From positions 899,713-963,712 of the forward strand of contig JAQFVV010000282.1 in NCBI GenBank assembly GCA_028023455.1: a stretch of DNA of 64,000 bases. The letters are read 5' to 3'. Of this stretch, positions 12,495-23,684 are shown one piece after another. The translations under genes and the position numbers were made by a program. The notes under the pieces were generated by a model. That model saw only the letters and a list, made by a program, of their open reading frames with translations. It did not search any database and had not been told where the DNA came from. Position 1 is the first letter of the stretch; every line of letters begins with the position of its first letter. Source of the DNA: Epiperipatus broadwayi. Lineage: Eukaryota; Onychophora; Udeonychophora; Euonychophora; Peripatidae.

Positions 12495-13304
12495 ATATTG
12501 AAATACAAATATGTTAAATTACAGGGGACTTGAACCCAGACATTCAAACTCTCTACAGTCATCCATTCTGTTTAATGTAACCAATACACATGACCACATA
12601 ATATGAAAAAGATAAATGATCTTATTTCATGTTGAACCAGCACTGGTCCAGACTATCTCTCATGCATATATATAATCAATGCTCACTTTATATTAAGATA
12701 GAAAATCTACACACTTTAATGGACAGGTTTCAATCCTCTCCACTCTTCAGTCTTCCATATCACTGAAAATCTGATGATGGAATAATCAAAGCCCTTGATA
12801 GATGTCAACATTATAGTCATATCCATATTGACCCCAAGTCAATCTGACCCTTCATATGTAGTACCTCAATATGTCCATTTAAATATTTATATTTTAATAT
12901 TATATATTCAGCTTATATTCTGCCCATATCCTGCTTATGAGGGGTCAGATTAACTTAAGGTTGCCATGGGTATAACTATAATGTTGGCATCAACAAGGGT
13001 TTTGAGCATTCCATCATCATATTTTCAGCAATATGGATGACTGATCTTGGAGAGTGGAGACAATTGAAGTCTGTCCATTAAAGTGTGTAGATTTTTCTAT
13101 CTTAATATAAACTGAGCATTGATTATATATGTGTGAAGGCGATAATCTGGAATAGCTGACTAGTTAGTACTGGTTCAGCATGAAATACATATATTGGAGA
13201 TTGTTTATCTTTTTCATATGTATGTGGTTACATGTATTGGTTATAATGGATAGAGTAGATGACCATAGAGAGCTTGAATGCCTGGATTCAAATCGCCTTT
13301 AATT
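12495..13304. mobile_element. Family B long inverted dimer with 13-bp target duplication
   Basis: The arms run from ggggacttgaacccagacat to the centre near 12915 and back to gcctggattcaaatcg, about 380 bp each. Conserved blocks include gaaccagcactggtccaga, ctccactcttcagtc and gtcaatctgacccttcatat. ATTTTACTATTTA flanks it at 12482-12494 and 13305-13317. Confidence 0.85.
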
Positions 13305-13317
13305 ATTTTACTATTTA

Positions 13318-14631
13318 GTAAACTAACATCAATTCTCAAATTAAGGATAGTGCTTTTATCCTTATTTGCTATATTTTAAGATGGAAAAAATTGTTGTCTT
13401 CCAAAATAACAGATTGCATATTTGTGATTTAAATGAAGAAACTCAGTAATAGGGGAAATTATAGTATGTATTTTTAATTCAAAAGCTTAGCTAAAATAAT
13501 ATATTTGCCACACACAATTTTGGGTTAACTTGTCAAAGGGAACTTCTATTGTTTATATTGTGAAATCTATAAACAAAAATTTATACGTATGCCTAACTGC
13601 TGATAGATAACAACATTCTTAAAATTCAAAGATAATCTCCAATTAGCATAAAACTGTGATTGCTAAATATATTGTTAATGGTTTCAAGTCAGCCGTGTGT
13701 CACTACACATTTAGGTTCAAAAATTTATATTATCTCTTAGACAATATAAAAGAAATAAGAACAGCTTTGTGTAATATAAAAATTAGCTATTCATCACTGA
13801 TGAAGGCCAAGTATTAAAAATTAATCTGGATATTCGAATGTTAAATATCTACTGATTGCTCAAAATTGCGCGAATAGCTCCGGAGTAGTCTGTATTTAAA
13901 ACAATTTTTCTTTCATAGGTTAAAAAAAAAAAAGACCAATTCTATAAGTAATTCAAATTCGACCAATAATATGCAGTTTATTCCTCATTTAACAAAATCT
14001 TTTCATTTTTAAAACTTTATATATATATATATACTGCAATGGTCTAAAAATTAATATAATTAAACTCCATTCACATTAGGTTTTTCATATACAATCGACT
14101 GCTTCGCTAAGAGAAGAATGTAAATATGAACACAAGTGAAAATATATTCACAGATGGATTTTCTCAGTCTCTAGTGAAAATTTAACTTTGTTTTTAGAAG
14201 CCACTCTAAGGAATCATTTCTGTTACAGCTTTTTTATTATATGTTGAAACAGTTTTTATTTTAGGGAGAAAAAATAAAATCTAATAAAATAAAACATTTA
14301 TTTTCGGAAAATTGGGCATCTGTTGACCAAATGGCTATTGAGTAAACATTATTTAATTACTATTCTAATTTTTGCTGAGAAACTACTGATGCTATATAAC
14401 AAATATCATACTTCATTGAAAAGTATATATAAAATCAAAAAATGTATATTGAAAAGACAATTTTCTATAGTAAACAATTTATTGCATATAGTTTTTCATA
14501 ATACAAATTCAGATAATATATTAACATGCTAAACAACTCTAAATTTTATTACTATATTGATTAATCAAATAAACATTGTATGTTAGTAAACAAAGAAGTC
14601 TGTGCGTGTACATATCCATATATATATATAA
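13318..14631. other. No feature seen
   Basis: AT-rich sequence; the 69-codon frame at 14323 shows no motif. A short TA run lies at 14019-14032. Confidence 0.55.
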
Positions 14632-15147
14632 AACTGGGCTGAACAAAATGTTCAGTAGAATAAACAATAATCATTTTTACTTCCCAAACATTAATATAAT
14701 TAATAGAATCAACGCATAACGCTAGATGAAATCTATATAAAATATTTTAAACGCCTCATAGCTATTACTTTGAAACACACTACCCTTAAATAAATAAAAA
14801 ATTTGAATTTTGCAGCCTAACCAAAAGAAAATCTCTACATTTTAAGAGATTTCCTTTTGGATAGGCTGCGAAATTTTTGTTCTTTATTTAAAAGGATAGT
14901 GGTGGTCGAGAGGTCAGCGCGACTGCCTTACAAGCAGTTGCCCCGGTTGTGGGTTCGCTTCCCGGCAGATACTATGACACATGAAAAAAAAAAAGGATAG
15001 TGTGGCTGAAAGTAATATAGCTATGGGCTGGTTTAAATATTTTATATAGATTTCATTTAGCATTGATTCTATTTATTATATTAGTATTTTGGGGAATTTT
15101 AAAAATGACTATTGTTTACTCCACCTAAACATGTTCTTCAACCCAGT
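14632..15147. repeat. Foldback (~190-200-bp arms) interrupted by a SINE
   Basis: The left arm (ctgggctgaac, aataaacaataatcattttt, tagaatcaacgcataacgc, agatgaaatctatataaaat, ttttgcagcctaacc) pairs with the right arm. The centre is near 14838. The SINE 14902-14990 with its duplicated target splits the right arm. The outer ends resemble the GHTARR-coding part of the LINE in both orientations, and the right end merges into the LINE starting about 15140. Confidence 0.8.
14902..14990 (+). mobile_element. tRNA-like SINE inserted into a foldback arm, 12-bp target duplication
   Basis: The copy starts gtggtcgagaggtcag and carries gggttcgcttcccgg, then atgacacatg and poly(A). AAAAGGATAGTG flanks it at 14890-14901 and 14991-15002. 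Removing it restores the right arm of the palindrome 14632-15147. Confidence 0.9.
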
Positions 15148-15721
15148 TTCATTTCAATTTCTTAATTCTTTCAGTGATAGCTCTTTGTCTCTCCTTGAAC
15201 TATTTCATTCTGATCCTACTTTGTTGAGTGGTCTGAAGTATCCATATTACTTATTTATCCATTAAGTGTAAAAGTCACAAAGCACAGCTATAAAAATCTT
15301 CCTTGGAAAACACAGACACATTTGCTTTTTATATTATTTTTACCAAAAGAACTCCAAATTTAATTCTATGATTAATTTAATCAATTTTTACATGTATTAA
15401 TAATATGATCAAGATATTTGTACTTCTAATTCATTTGTAATTACTAATTTTTTTTTCTAATTTATGATTATCAATCTTATTTTCTTCCAAAAAATCCATG
15501 AATATTACTTTGATCCTTTTTAGCTCCTACCGTTTTACTTTCATCTGATAACTTTTGCAATGTTTCCTGACGCTCTGAAATATTAATTGCAAAAACAATT
15601 ACATCATCTTCAAAATCTAAATAAATCATTTCTGTGTATTTTTGTTCTCTTAGTTTCCCATCTCTTAGTTTCCCATTTTAATCCACAAAACATTTCTTAT
15701 AATAGTGTTTTCCTGAAGGTT

Positions 15722-16110
15722 TGTAATGATAGTGTTTCAGTTGTATTTATATATTGGACTATTTCATCTATCTAATATGAGTATTGAATGTCTTTAGAGA
15801 AATTTAACTTTATTTAAATATTCCAAATATATTCAACTGTTGGTAATAGCACATCAAACAGGTTAGTATATGCACAATGTTTCGAGAGGTATTATTCTCC
15901 CCTCTTCTTCAGGAGTTACTGGCCTAACCAGTGACAGTACCAGCTTAGGAATCGAACTGGACTCTTCGAGTTTTGAGTATTGAATTTTAAGGTAATTCTT
16001 TAACTAATTGAGTTATCCTGCCAAAGGCAACAACACTCAATAGAAATTTCATATATTTATCTATGAGGTTCCTCCTGATTTTTCCACTTTTTCCTAAGAG
16101 CAAAGTTGAT
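15722..16110 (-). mobile_element. Family F tRNA-like SINE, monomer, nested in LINE
   Basis: On the - strand the copy has an A-box-like ggataactcaattagttaaa and, about 55-60 bp later, a B-box-like agttcgattcct. A conserved body (actgtcactggttaggccag) and a tail ending acaaaccttcagg follow. TAGTGTTTTCC flanks it at 15713-15723 and 16111-16121. The flanking LINE is continuous once it is removed. This monomer defines the unit that recurs in inverted pairs elsewhere. Confidence 0.8.
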
Positions 16111-16923
16111 TAGTGTTTTCCATACATTAAGTGTAGTCTTACTAGGTTGACTTATAAAATCATTCTATCACACACTCTTATTAATGCTAATTTTCTTAGT
16201 ATCACCATATAATCTAATCTTTGTTGTTGCATTTTGATAAATATTCATCAGGATATAAAAATATCCTGCATTTGCATCTTAATGGTCTAAAGTTTGATCT
16301 CTGTGCAGATGCTTATAGAATTAAATCTCTTTCTGTAACTTACAAACCCAAAGTGTAGTAATAACTCATATTAATTTGTTCTTTCTATTGCTTTCTCTTA
16401 ATACTTGAATGTAACCCACTAAACTAAACTCACTTTTAAAATCCAGTTAATTATTTTGTTTATTTTGAATCCAGAATTTATTGCAGACAAGCTGCAATTA
16501 TCTTGATAGATTTTGTGTAGAGCTGATTGGTCTATAATTTCTGATATTTTATTACCTTTCTTAAATCACTATTGCATTCTTTTAATCATCTTTTATATCT
16601 TTATCATTTAAACATTTGGTATATAGTTTTGACAATTTTTCTATTTCTTCACCTGCTTTTTTTTACAATAATAATTGCATCATTTCCTGAATTTTTCCCT
16701 TCTTCACAGATTTAATTGCATGTCTCATCTCTTCATTTAAAATTTTTGGCAATTAAGAGATGATTTGTGGTGGTTATTTTGTTGTTGTTGTTGTTGTTCT
16801 TTATAGCCATATAATTCTTTACAGAACTCTTTCATACATTTCAAGAAATCACTTCTCCCTAGAAGTATTATTATTCTTATATCTTCTCCTTTACTTTTTT
16901 TTCATTTTTCTTCATATATATAT

Positions 16924-17165
16924 ATTACTTTATTTATAAATCTCATATACACTTAAATGTAATTTTTATATAATTCCTCTTTTATTTTTCTTACAGTTTT
17001 GACTGTCCTGCAGTCTTCATCAGAGCTTTTTAGAAAAAAAGAAGAAAGTTATAAAAAGCCCTGATGAAGAATGCAGGACAGCTGAAACTGTAAGAAAATA
17101 AAAGAGGAGTTATATAAAAATTGCATTAAAGTTTATATGAGATTTATAAAAAAGTAATATAACTC
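16924..17165. repeat. Foldback nested in the - strand LINE
   Basis: The left arm tttataaatctcatatacac, ataattcctcttttattttt, cttacagttttgactgtcct pairs with the right arm ggacagctgaaactgtaaga, ataaaagaggagttatataa, atgagatttataaa. The centre is near 17035. Confidence 0.8.
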
Positions 17166-18260
17166 GCCTCTCTTTTTACTATTATTTTAATGTTTTCCTC
17201 TATTAGTGAAATATTTTCTTTTCTCGTATCAAGATGTTGTTTTCTACTTTTAAACTTATTTTAATACCATGTTACAGAATTACAGATACTTGATTCATCT
17301 TAATGGATCATTTTAGAATACTTTCACATTCTGTCTTCTCTTCATACATTGCCCTGTCTCTGTTGAAAATTTACTGGTGAATTGCTCCTTTTTTGCATTA
17401 ACTTTGTTGCCATTCTGAATAGAATATCGGTTATCTTCTTATTAAGTTTGAACTATCTTCAAAGTCTGTTGATATTTTAAAATGATGAAGTTCTAATTTA
17501 AATTTATTGGAGTGTTTCTGAAGATAAGAATATCAACTTTTAATACTGACTTTATAGTTTTTCTCTTTAATTTGGCACTAATATACATATTAAAACTCAT
17601 CAATTAATAATCACTTCTTGCATTGATTCTATTAAGATCTCTGCAAACTTGAAATAACATGTTTTATGCAAATCAAACTATGATCTAATTCTGCTCTACT
17701 TTTATTAAAATGTTTCTATGTCCATTTAGTATTTTTCTCAAAAAAAGAATTTACAATATGTAATCCCCCCCCCCTTTTTTTTTTTTGCAAATTCTCCAAA
17801 TCTATGTTTTCCTTATTTCTATGACCATAACCAAATTTAACAACTGCATTTTCATCTTTCACTAATCTGCAATGACAATTTAAAAATATTGTGTGATCTA
17901 AGCATAGAAAAACTTAATGTGTATATAGGGGGGTGGGGTAAACAGATTATCTGAATTTGATATCTTTCATTAAGTTGAGTTACTACTCTTGCTACTCTGC
18001 CTATCTGTCTAATATGTATCAGTCTTCATAATGTTGTTCTTACATTTTTTCTTTATCCCACTTCATTTGTGCCTTTGTAATAAAGTACATGTCCACTTTT
18101 CCAAATGTCTCATCTTTTTCTTCTAGCTTCACAGAGGTGAACATTGATTCATTTAATAGTAGACAACTGTTTTTTCACTTAATGTAATTTTCATTCATTA
18201 AGAAGTGATCTGCAGTTGTAGGTAGCTAAAGAAGCCATCATTTAATGGTAGTCTATTTCT

Positions 18261-18822
18261 ACAATCAGGGGTTCCTTAGTATTTCTGCCTATAACCATAA
18301 TTGATACCTTAGATGTTAAATTTACAGATTCCTGAAAATAAGGATCATAGTACAATTTGGTTGTCATGATTATAAATATCTAATTTTTTAAAAAATCAGT
18401 CATGCACACATTCATCTTTGAGTTAAGAACTATCAGAAACCAAAAAGTAATACCATAATATTTCTTGGCCTTAATTTCAGATGTAAAAAGCCAACAAACT
18501 CATTATGCTGGCTTGTATATACTGTTAAGCAGCCCACCTATGTTCATTTATAAAAGTGGATATTTACCCTGCTTGGATCTTTTAATTAACATTTCAAAGA
18601 CTCCTTTGAATAAGCAAAAAACTCCTTTTGCCAGACATCTTTAGATTATGCTTATATATGTTGAACCATATTTGTATAACTTACACACGCATATGTGACA
18701 TGTTTATTAATGGCATAACATAGAAACTGACTTTTTATAACTTAATTGCTGTGAAGATAATTATAATCCAGTCAAATGAAGGACATTGTCCAGAAACTAA
18801 TCAGGAAAATGTGGATATATTC
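18261..18822. other. Possible LINE 5' region
   Basis: Lies upstream of the recognisable endonuclease part of the - strand LINE. No motif is readable, so the LINE boundary is uncertain. Confidence 0.4.
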
Positions 18823-19182
18823 ACACTACTATTTAGTAATATATATTAAGACTATGCACCTAAAATGTGACAGTAGGGACCTCTACAAATCTAAACATGA
18901 GATTAACAACTTTTAAAAGACAAGAGTGGCCACTCTTATCTTTGACCTAATTTCTAAATATATAGGTGAATCTAAAGCATTTTGATTTGAGAGCATGAAG
19001 CTATTAACTACTTCACTGATTAAGTCCACAATTTCTATCCAAACTAACCACCTATATATTTAGAAATTATGTCGAAGATAAGAGTGGCTGCTCTTGTCTT
19101 TTAAAGTCTTTAATCTTGTGTTTAGATTTGTAGAGGTCCCTACTGTCACATTTTAGGCACATAGTCTACCATTTAGTGTGAT
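18823..19182. repeat. Foldback, ~130-bp arms
   Basis: Left arm cacctaaaatgtgacagtag, ggacctctacaaatctaaac, aagacaagagtggccactct; right arm agagtggctgctcttgtctt, gtttagatttgtagaggtcc, ctactgtcacattttaggca. The loop of about 100 bp includes caatttctatccaaactaac. No target duplication seen. Confidence 0.82.
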
Positions 19183-20702
19183 GGAAATATTTAAGTTTAC
19201 GGTAGATGGCTCTGAAGTAGAAAAAAGCATAAATTGTATGTTATGTGATGTTTTATTCTCATATATATTCTTACAGGCAAATTATTGTCCATATCATCAT
19301 TTTATATCAAATATACATAACTTTCAGTTACCAATTTTAATATTTAACTTTCTAACAACAAAGTACAATTAAAAACATTAAATTTCTCATTATCCAAATT
19401 CTTAATCATGTAAGTTAATTCTTACTATTATTGTTATTGCTTTTATTCATATTGTTATTTCTATTTTTAAGCCTAATTTTATATGTATGTTTTATTTTCA
19501 TTTTCATAGGTATGGCAATTTAAAAGTATCGTGGAAACTTTTGTTTCGGACATCTCGTGATGGGTATTCGGCCCAAGCATTTCATAAATTTTGTGATGGT
19601 CATAGTCCAACATTTATAATTATCAAGGTATGTAATTTCTTATATTAATCTTGAAATTTTTATAGATGGATATAGCCATTCTAAATCCAGAGAAAACAAA
19701 AACAGTGAGATTAAAAATAAAGAGGAAAAATTACGAACAATAAAAAAAAATAAAGTGTCGAATCAGAATTGCTGTCCATGTCACAAAAAAGATGAAAATG
19801 AGATTGCATGTGCACACAATTCTAGTGTCACATTTAGTGCTGGGATATGGCCACTAGCAGTAGATTTATGATGATCAAACTTTAATAAAATATTACGTGA
19901 CTATCACGTGACTTTGGATTACTCATTGCTTTTCTTTTCATACCTCTATGCACTTACTGGAAGGCTTTCCCTTACAATTGGTGTCATAAAATGTGGAGGC
20001 AAAAATAGATTCATGACAAAACATTGTAAAACTTAAATTATTAAAACAGTAAAAGAAAATGGAGAAACAACACATAAGAAAGAAGCTTACATATGAAACA
20101 CCACTCAAGAATAAAGTGTAATTTATTATTAAGAATACGATATTATTTGTTTGTACACTTCAATTTTCTGATTGGCTATCATCTCAAGAAATCATTAATC
20201 ATCAAAAAGTAACGTGTTGCAAGGCACGGTATTTTTTAAATCTAAGTATATAGTAATGAAATTTTATATTGATATTTTTTGATAATTTTATTTATTCATG
20301 TGTTATTTTCCATCCTAGTTAAATCTAATTCCTAAATATACATTATAGAGACTTGTCAAAATTATTTAACTTTTATTATATTTGTAATAAATACAGTGAA
20401 GCCATGATATGCGCTATATCAATATACATTCAATTATATGCTATCCTAAAAAATCCAAATATAAATAAATAAAAACTTTAACAGGTAGATTCCTGTTATG
20501 TAGAACCATCTGATTTTTATTTATTTATTTATTTTAATGTTTAATAAAATGCCATCTATAATTTAGATTTTGGAGACTAGAAAATTTTAATTGTATCCAA
20601 TACATCATTATCTGTAACTTCCAGTCTCCCACGTGAATTTAGCCAAATATAACTTCAAATGTCCCCATGTTGTTGTGTTATTTATTTCCCAATTTAGCAG
20701 AT
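19183..20702. other. Sequence flanking the first TLDc exon
   Basis: Apart from the exon (19510-19627) nothing was recognised; readthrough past the donor meets a stop within six codons. Confidence 0.5.
19510..19627 (+). CDS. TLDc-domain protein, internal exon (N-terminal part of the TLDc domain)
   Basis: This exon is preceded by a ttttcatag acceptor and followed by the donor GTATGT. It has one leading base and 39 codons and ends in phase 0. The peptide starts YGNLKVSWKLLFRTSRDGYS and continues through AFHKFCDGHSPTFIIIK. This matches the start of the TLDc domain, where family members have W-x-L-L-Y/F-x-x-S-x-D-G-x-S followed by F-H-x-x-C and G-P-T. TLDc proteins include the OXR1/NCOA7 oxidative-stress factors, V-ATPase regulators and many invertebrate multidomain proteins. 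The N-terminal partner domain lies upstream and was not recognised, so the subfamily is open. The exon joins in frame to the exon at 41286 across a 21.7-kb intron. The domain assignment is secure; the cellular role is not determinable. Confidence 0.9.
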
Positions 20703-20946
20703 CCCCACATTTATTCAATGCTCTAAATGTGGGCATCAGTGGCAGTATCAGCCCAATTGTAACAATAATTGAAATATTGGAATCTGATATTTTCCAGTTC
20801 CTCTGTCTCGTAGGTGCACCAACTCCCCACATTTATTCAATGCTCTAAATGTGGGCATCAGTGGCAGTATCAGCCCAATTGTAACAATAATTGAAATATT
20901 GGAATCTGATATTTTCCAGTTCCTCTGTCTCGTAGGTGCACCAACT
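20703..20946 (+). repeat. Perfect 121-bp tandem duplication
   Basis: The 121-bp block starting ccccacatttattcaatgct at 20703 repeats at 20824, ending cgtaggtgcaccaact, with no differences that I can see. Open frames on both strands here are by-products. Confidence 0.92.
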
Positions 20947-21061
20947 ATCTGAGTAAACTATAAAGTCTGTTTCAATATTGACTAAAATCACCATTATTGA
21001 TATTTCCACTGTGATCATCAACTCTTACCAAAAAGCACCTGCCATCTCATAAGTCTTAAAA

Positions 21062-21235
21062 CAGGCAAAACTCTCCCTACAGTAGTGCCATCCTGTGCCA
21101 AACAGAGTAATCAATGGATGCCAGAAGGCTTGTGCATAAAATCCCTATCTAGTACCTACTCACCCAATATCCCCAGACTAGTTTCTAGCTTGTGGCTTTC
21201 ATCATATGATATTTAATAGTTTAATAACAGAGTCT
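21062..21235 (+). repeat. Family A monomer
   Basis: Contains aggcaaaactctccctacag, aatcaatggatgccagaagg, cccaatatccccagactag and tagcttgtggctttcatca. The target duplication is unclear. Confidence 0.75.
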
Positions 21236-22019
21236 TCCCAAAATCCACTGCTGAGGAAGCGCTCATCCAGAATTGTTCTTATGTTTAGTAAACAAGCTCT
21301 CATTGATTGTGATGATTAATCCTTTACCTCTAAGATTCTGTTTTGGCTCCAGATATTGATAATAGGAATGCTGCAGAATTTGAAATCACATTTGGATGAA
21401 TTTATTAGGAGACTAGAAATTGGAATTGACAAATGAATATGATAAACTAAGCGGCTCAGGATAACAGGAAAGTACCCATTAACATTTGGAAATGTCTGGT
21501 ATTACAAAAGGTATGGCACAAACTATTGGCTATTTTTTTTATCTTTGAGTGCCCTTGTTAAATCTAATGGTGTTTTCTTTACAGGTTACATTTTCTTCAT
21601 GTCAAATACAATGAAATCAAACACAATCCTTCTTCATCTTTCATCTAATAAAATGTCTTCTAAGTGTCATTTAAGAGCATTCAAAAAGTGATAAAAAGGA
21701 AGTTATTGACTTACAGTAAAAGAACCAAATCAGATTTGGAAGTGGGCTATATGTTCAACAATAAATGTATAAGAATAATGAAAAGAGAAAAACTTATTCA
21801 CACTACTGCATTCCTAAAATAACTAAAGATATAACTATGTTGAACATTAATTTTTTGGTAAAGCATTGAATTTACTGACACATTTTTGCAGACATTATTA
21901 TGTCAGAAAGATTACAGCATCTACAAGGCCTTTGATACTTCATTGTCCATTTTAGTGTGTTTTTTTATCATTTTTGTAGCAGATTTACCAAAAGTATTTT
22001 GTGACTAAAATGGAAAGAT

Positions 22020-23085
22020 AATGGAATAAAAGTAAATGTAGATAATATAAATACTATATTTGCAGATGATATGATTATATTTGCAAATGATGCTTCAGAA
22101 CTTCAGAAAATATGGTGACAGTTAAACCATTAAGCATCACATGATCACCATCTCTTATACTACCACATAATTGTTTATAAACAAGGCAAAACTCTCCATA
22201 CAATAGTGCCACCCTGTGCTAACCAGAGTAATCAATGGATCCCAGAAAGCTTGTGCATAAAATACCTATCTAATGCCTACTCATCCAATATCCCCAGACT
22301 AGTTTCTGGCTTGTGGCCTAAGATCTAGGTGCAGTGCTCTCAGATCCAAAGCTCCTCACTGATGAAGGCCACAAGCCAGAAACTAGTCTGGGGATATTGG
22401 ATGAGTAGGCATTAGATAGGGATTTTATGCACAAGCCTTCTGGCATCCATGGATTACTCTGGTTGGCACAGGGTGGCACTATTGTAGGGAGAGTTTTGCC
22501 TTGTTTATGGGGACAGTTATCTGATGAAATTAACAATGTAGGGAACTAAAAGATAAATGCTAAAAAGGTAAAAGCAATGTTCAGTGGCTTTTCTCAGAAG
22601 ACAAAAATAAAAATTGATCACGAGTTAATAGAAATTAACAACTGTAAGTTATTAATACAGATGAAATATAGATAGAATTCAACTCGGATGAAGTGTTTTT
22701 GGTAGAAATAATTTAGCATTAAAAGGAAATATGACTATCTATTTGAAAAGGAAGGTTTTTAATAGATATGTTTTACTAGATCTGAGACTGACATTTAACA
22801 GAAGAGGAATTCACATATTTCCAATTATTCAAGAAAGTATAAAGAGATGTAAGTTATGAGTAATAAATAAAAATTGAAAATGAAATGCATGAATAAATCA
22901 TTGAATGAATTAAGAAACTGAAATTCTTGAAGAGATGATAATAAGTGGACCATTAAAGAATCCCAAGAAATTGTAAAAAACCTACCAACAAACTACATGT
23001 GAAATGGGCGAATGAAATAAGAAAGCTTGCTGGTGTTTTCATCCTATGGTGAATTAATACTGACTGAAAATAATGAGAACTTGGC
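22020..23085 (+). mobile_element. RTE-like LINE fragment split by an A-family foldback
   Basis: 22020-22124 includes a ttgcagatgatatgattatatttgcaaatgatgc-type stretch equivalent to the ADD box. 22520-23085 continues with the segments found in the 23.7-25 kb copy (aaagataaatgctaaaaaggtaaaagc, ggtagaaataatt and others). The foldback 22125-22505/22511 interrupts it with a target duplication. It runs tail to tail with the - strand copy starting at 23685. Decayed. Confidence 0.75.
22125..22511. mobile_element. Family A inverted dimer inserted in a LINE
   Basis: Arms of about 150 bp (caaggcaaaactctccatac to gactagtttctggcttgtgg) are followed by a ~50-bp loop (gcagtgctctcagatccaaa) and the reverse complement, ending agagttttgccttg. 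A lead-in of about 65 bp (aaccattaagcatcacatga…) is present only on the left. GACAGTTA flanks it at 22117-22124 and 22512-22519; extending outward gives 14 bp with one mismatch (22111-22124, 22506-22519). Confidence 0.85.
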
Positions 23086-23684
23086 AAGTGAAAATATAGC
23101 CCATAAAACTATCAATATAAAGTCACACCAGTTAGGTTTATTATTAATAACTGTAAATGATTTTTCTCCATTATTTTTATAAATAATAATGTAGCTTAAA
23201 CCACAGCACATTCACTTTAGAGATGGAATACTATTTATACTGAATACTCTGCTTTCCAAACACAAGATAAAGTCTTTTTAAAAGATAGAATGGATCCACT
23301 CTATCTTTTTCACCCAAGCTATATGTATGGGCCCATCTGAAGTATTTGGAATTGAAAGCATGAAGATTTTAATTAATCACTTTAAATTACTAGGCAGCTG
23401 AAGGAAAAACCCCATCTATTTCATTAAATGTTTTATCATCATTAGTATTTAAAATTATAAATTTCAAACTTGTAATTTGTAAATATAAAAAATCTCTACC
23501 TTATTTGAAACTATAATATCCCAATGAAGACATCTATGTTCTGATTTTGTAAAAGCCTTTCTATATAGTTCCCCCCTGCTCATACATAAGTTAATGATCC
23601 ATGGTTTTAATAATCAATGGTGAAGAAAATATTTTTAAAAGATTTTTTAAATGTATAAATTTGAATAAATTTTCTATGTCATCA
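23086..23684. other. Spacer between two tail-to-tail LINE copies
   Basis: A short hairpin lies near 23270-23310 (gatagaatggatccactcta). Nothing else seen. Confidence 0.5.

Larger units (their letters stand above)
15140..18260 (-). mobile_element. Nearly complete but degraded RTE-like LINE (endonuclease + RT), with two nested insertions
   Basis: The - strand translation shows an endonuclease-like stretch near 18100-17930 (GTNEVG, then RVARVVTQLNERYQIQII). SAKLKRKTIKS follows near 17590-17520. RT-block remnants NYRPIS and KIIAA-like residues lie near 16535-16480, and an ADDVIVFAINIS-like ADD box near 15620-15580. The region about 15400-15140 parallels the 3' part of the copy at 23.7-25 kb. Many stops interrupt it. 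An F-family SINE (15722-16110) and a foldback (16924-17165) are inserted inside it. Limits are approximate; the 5' end is uncertain. Confidence 0.7.
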
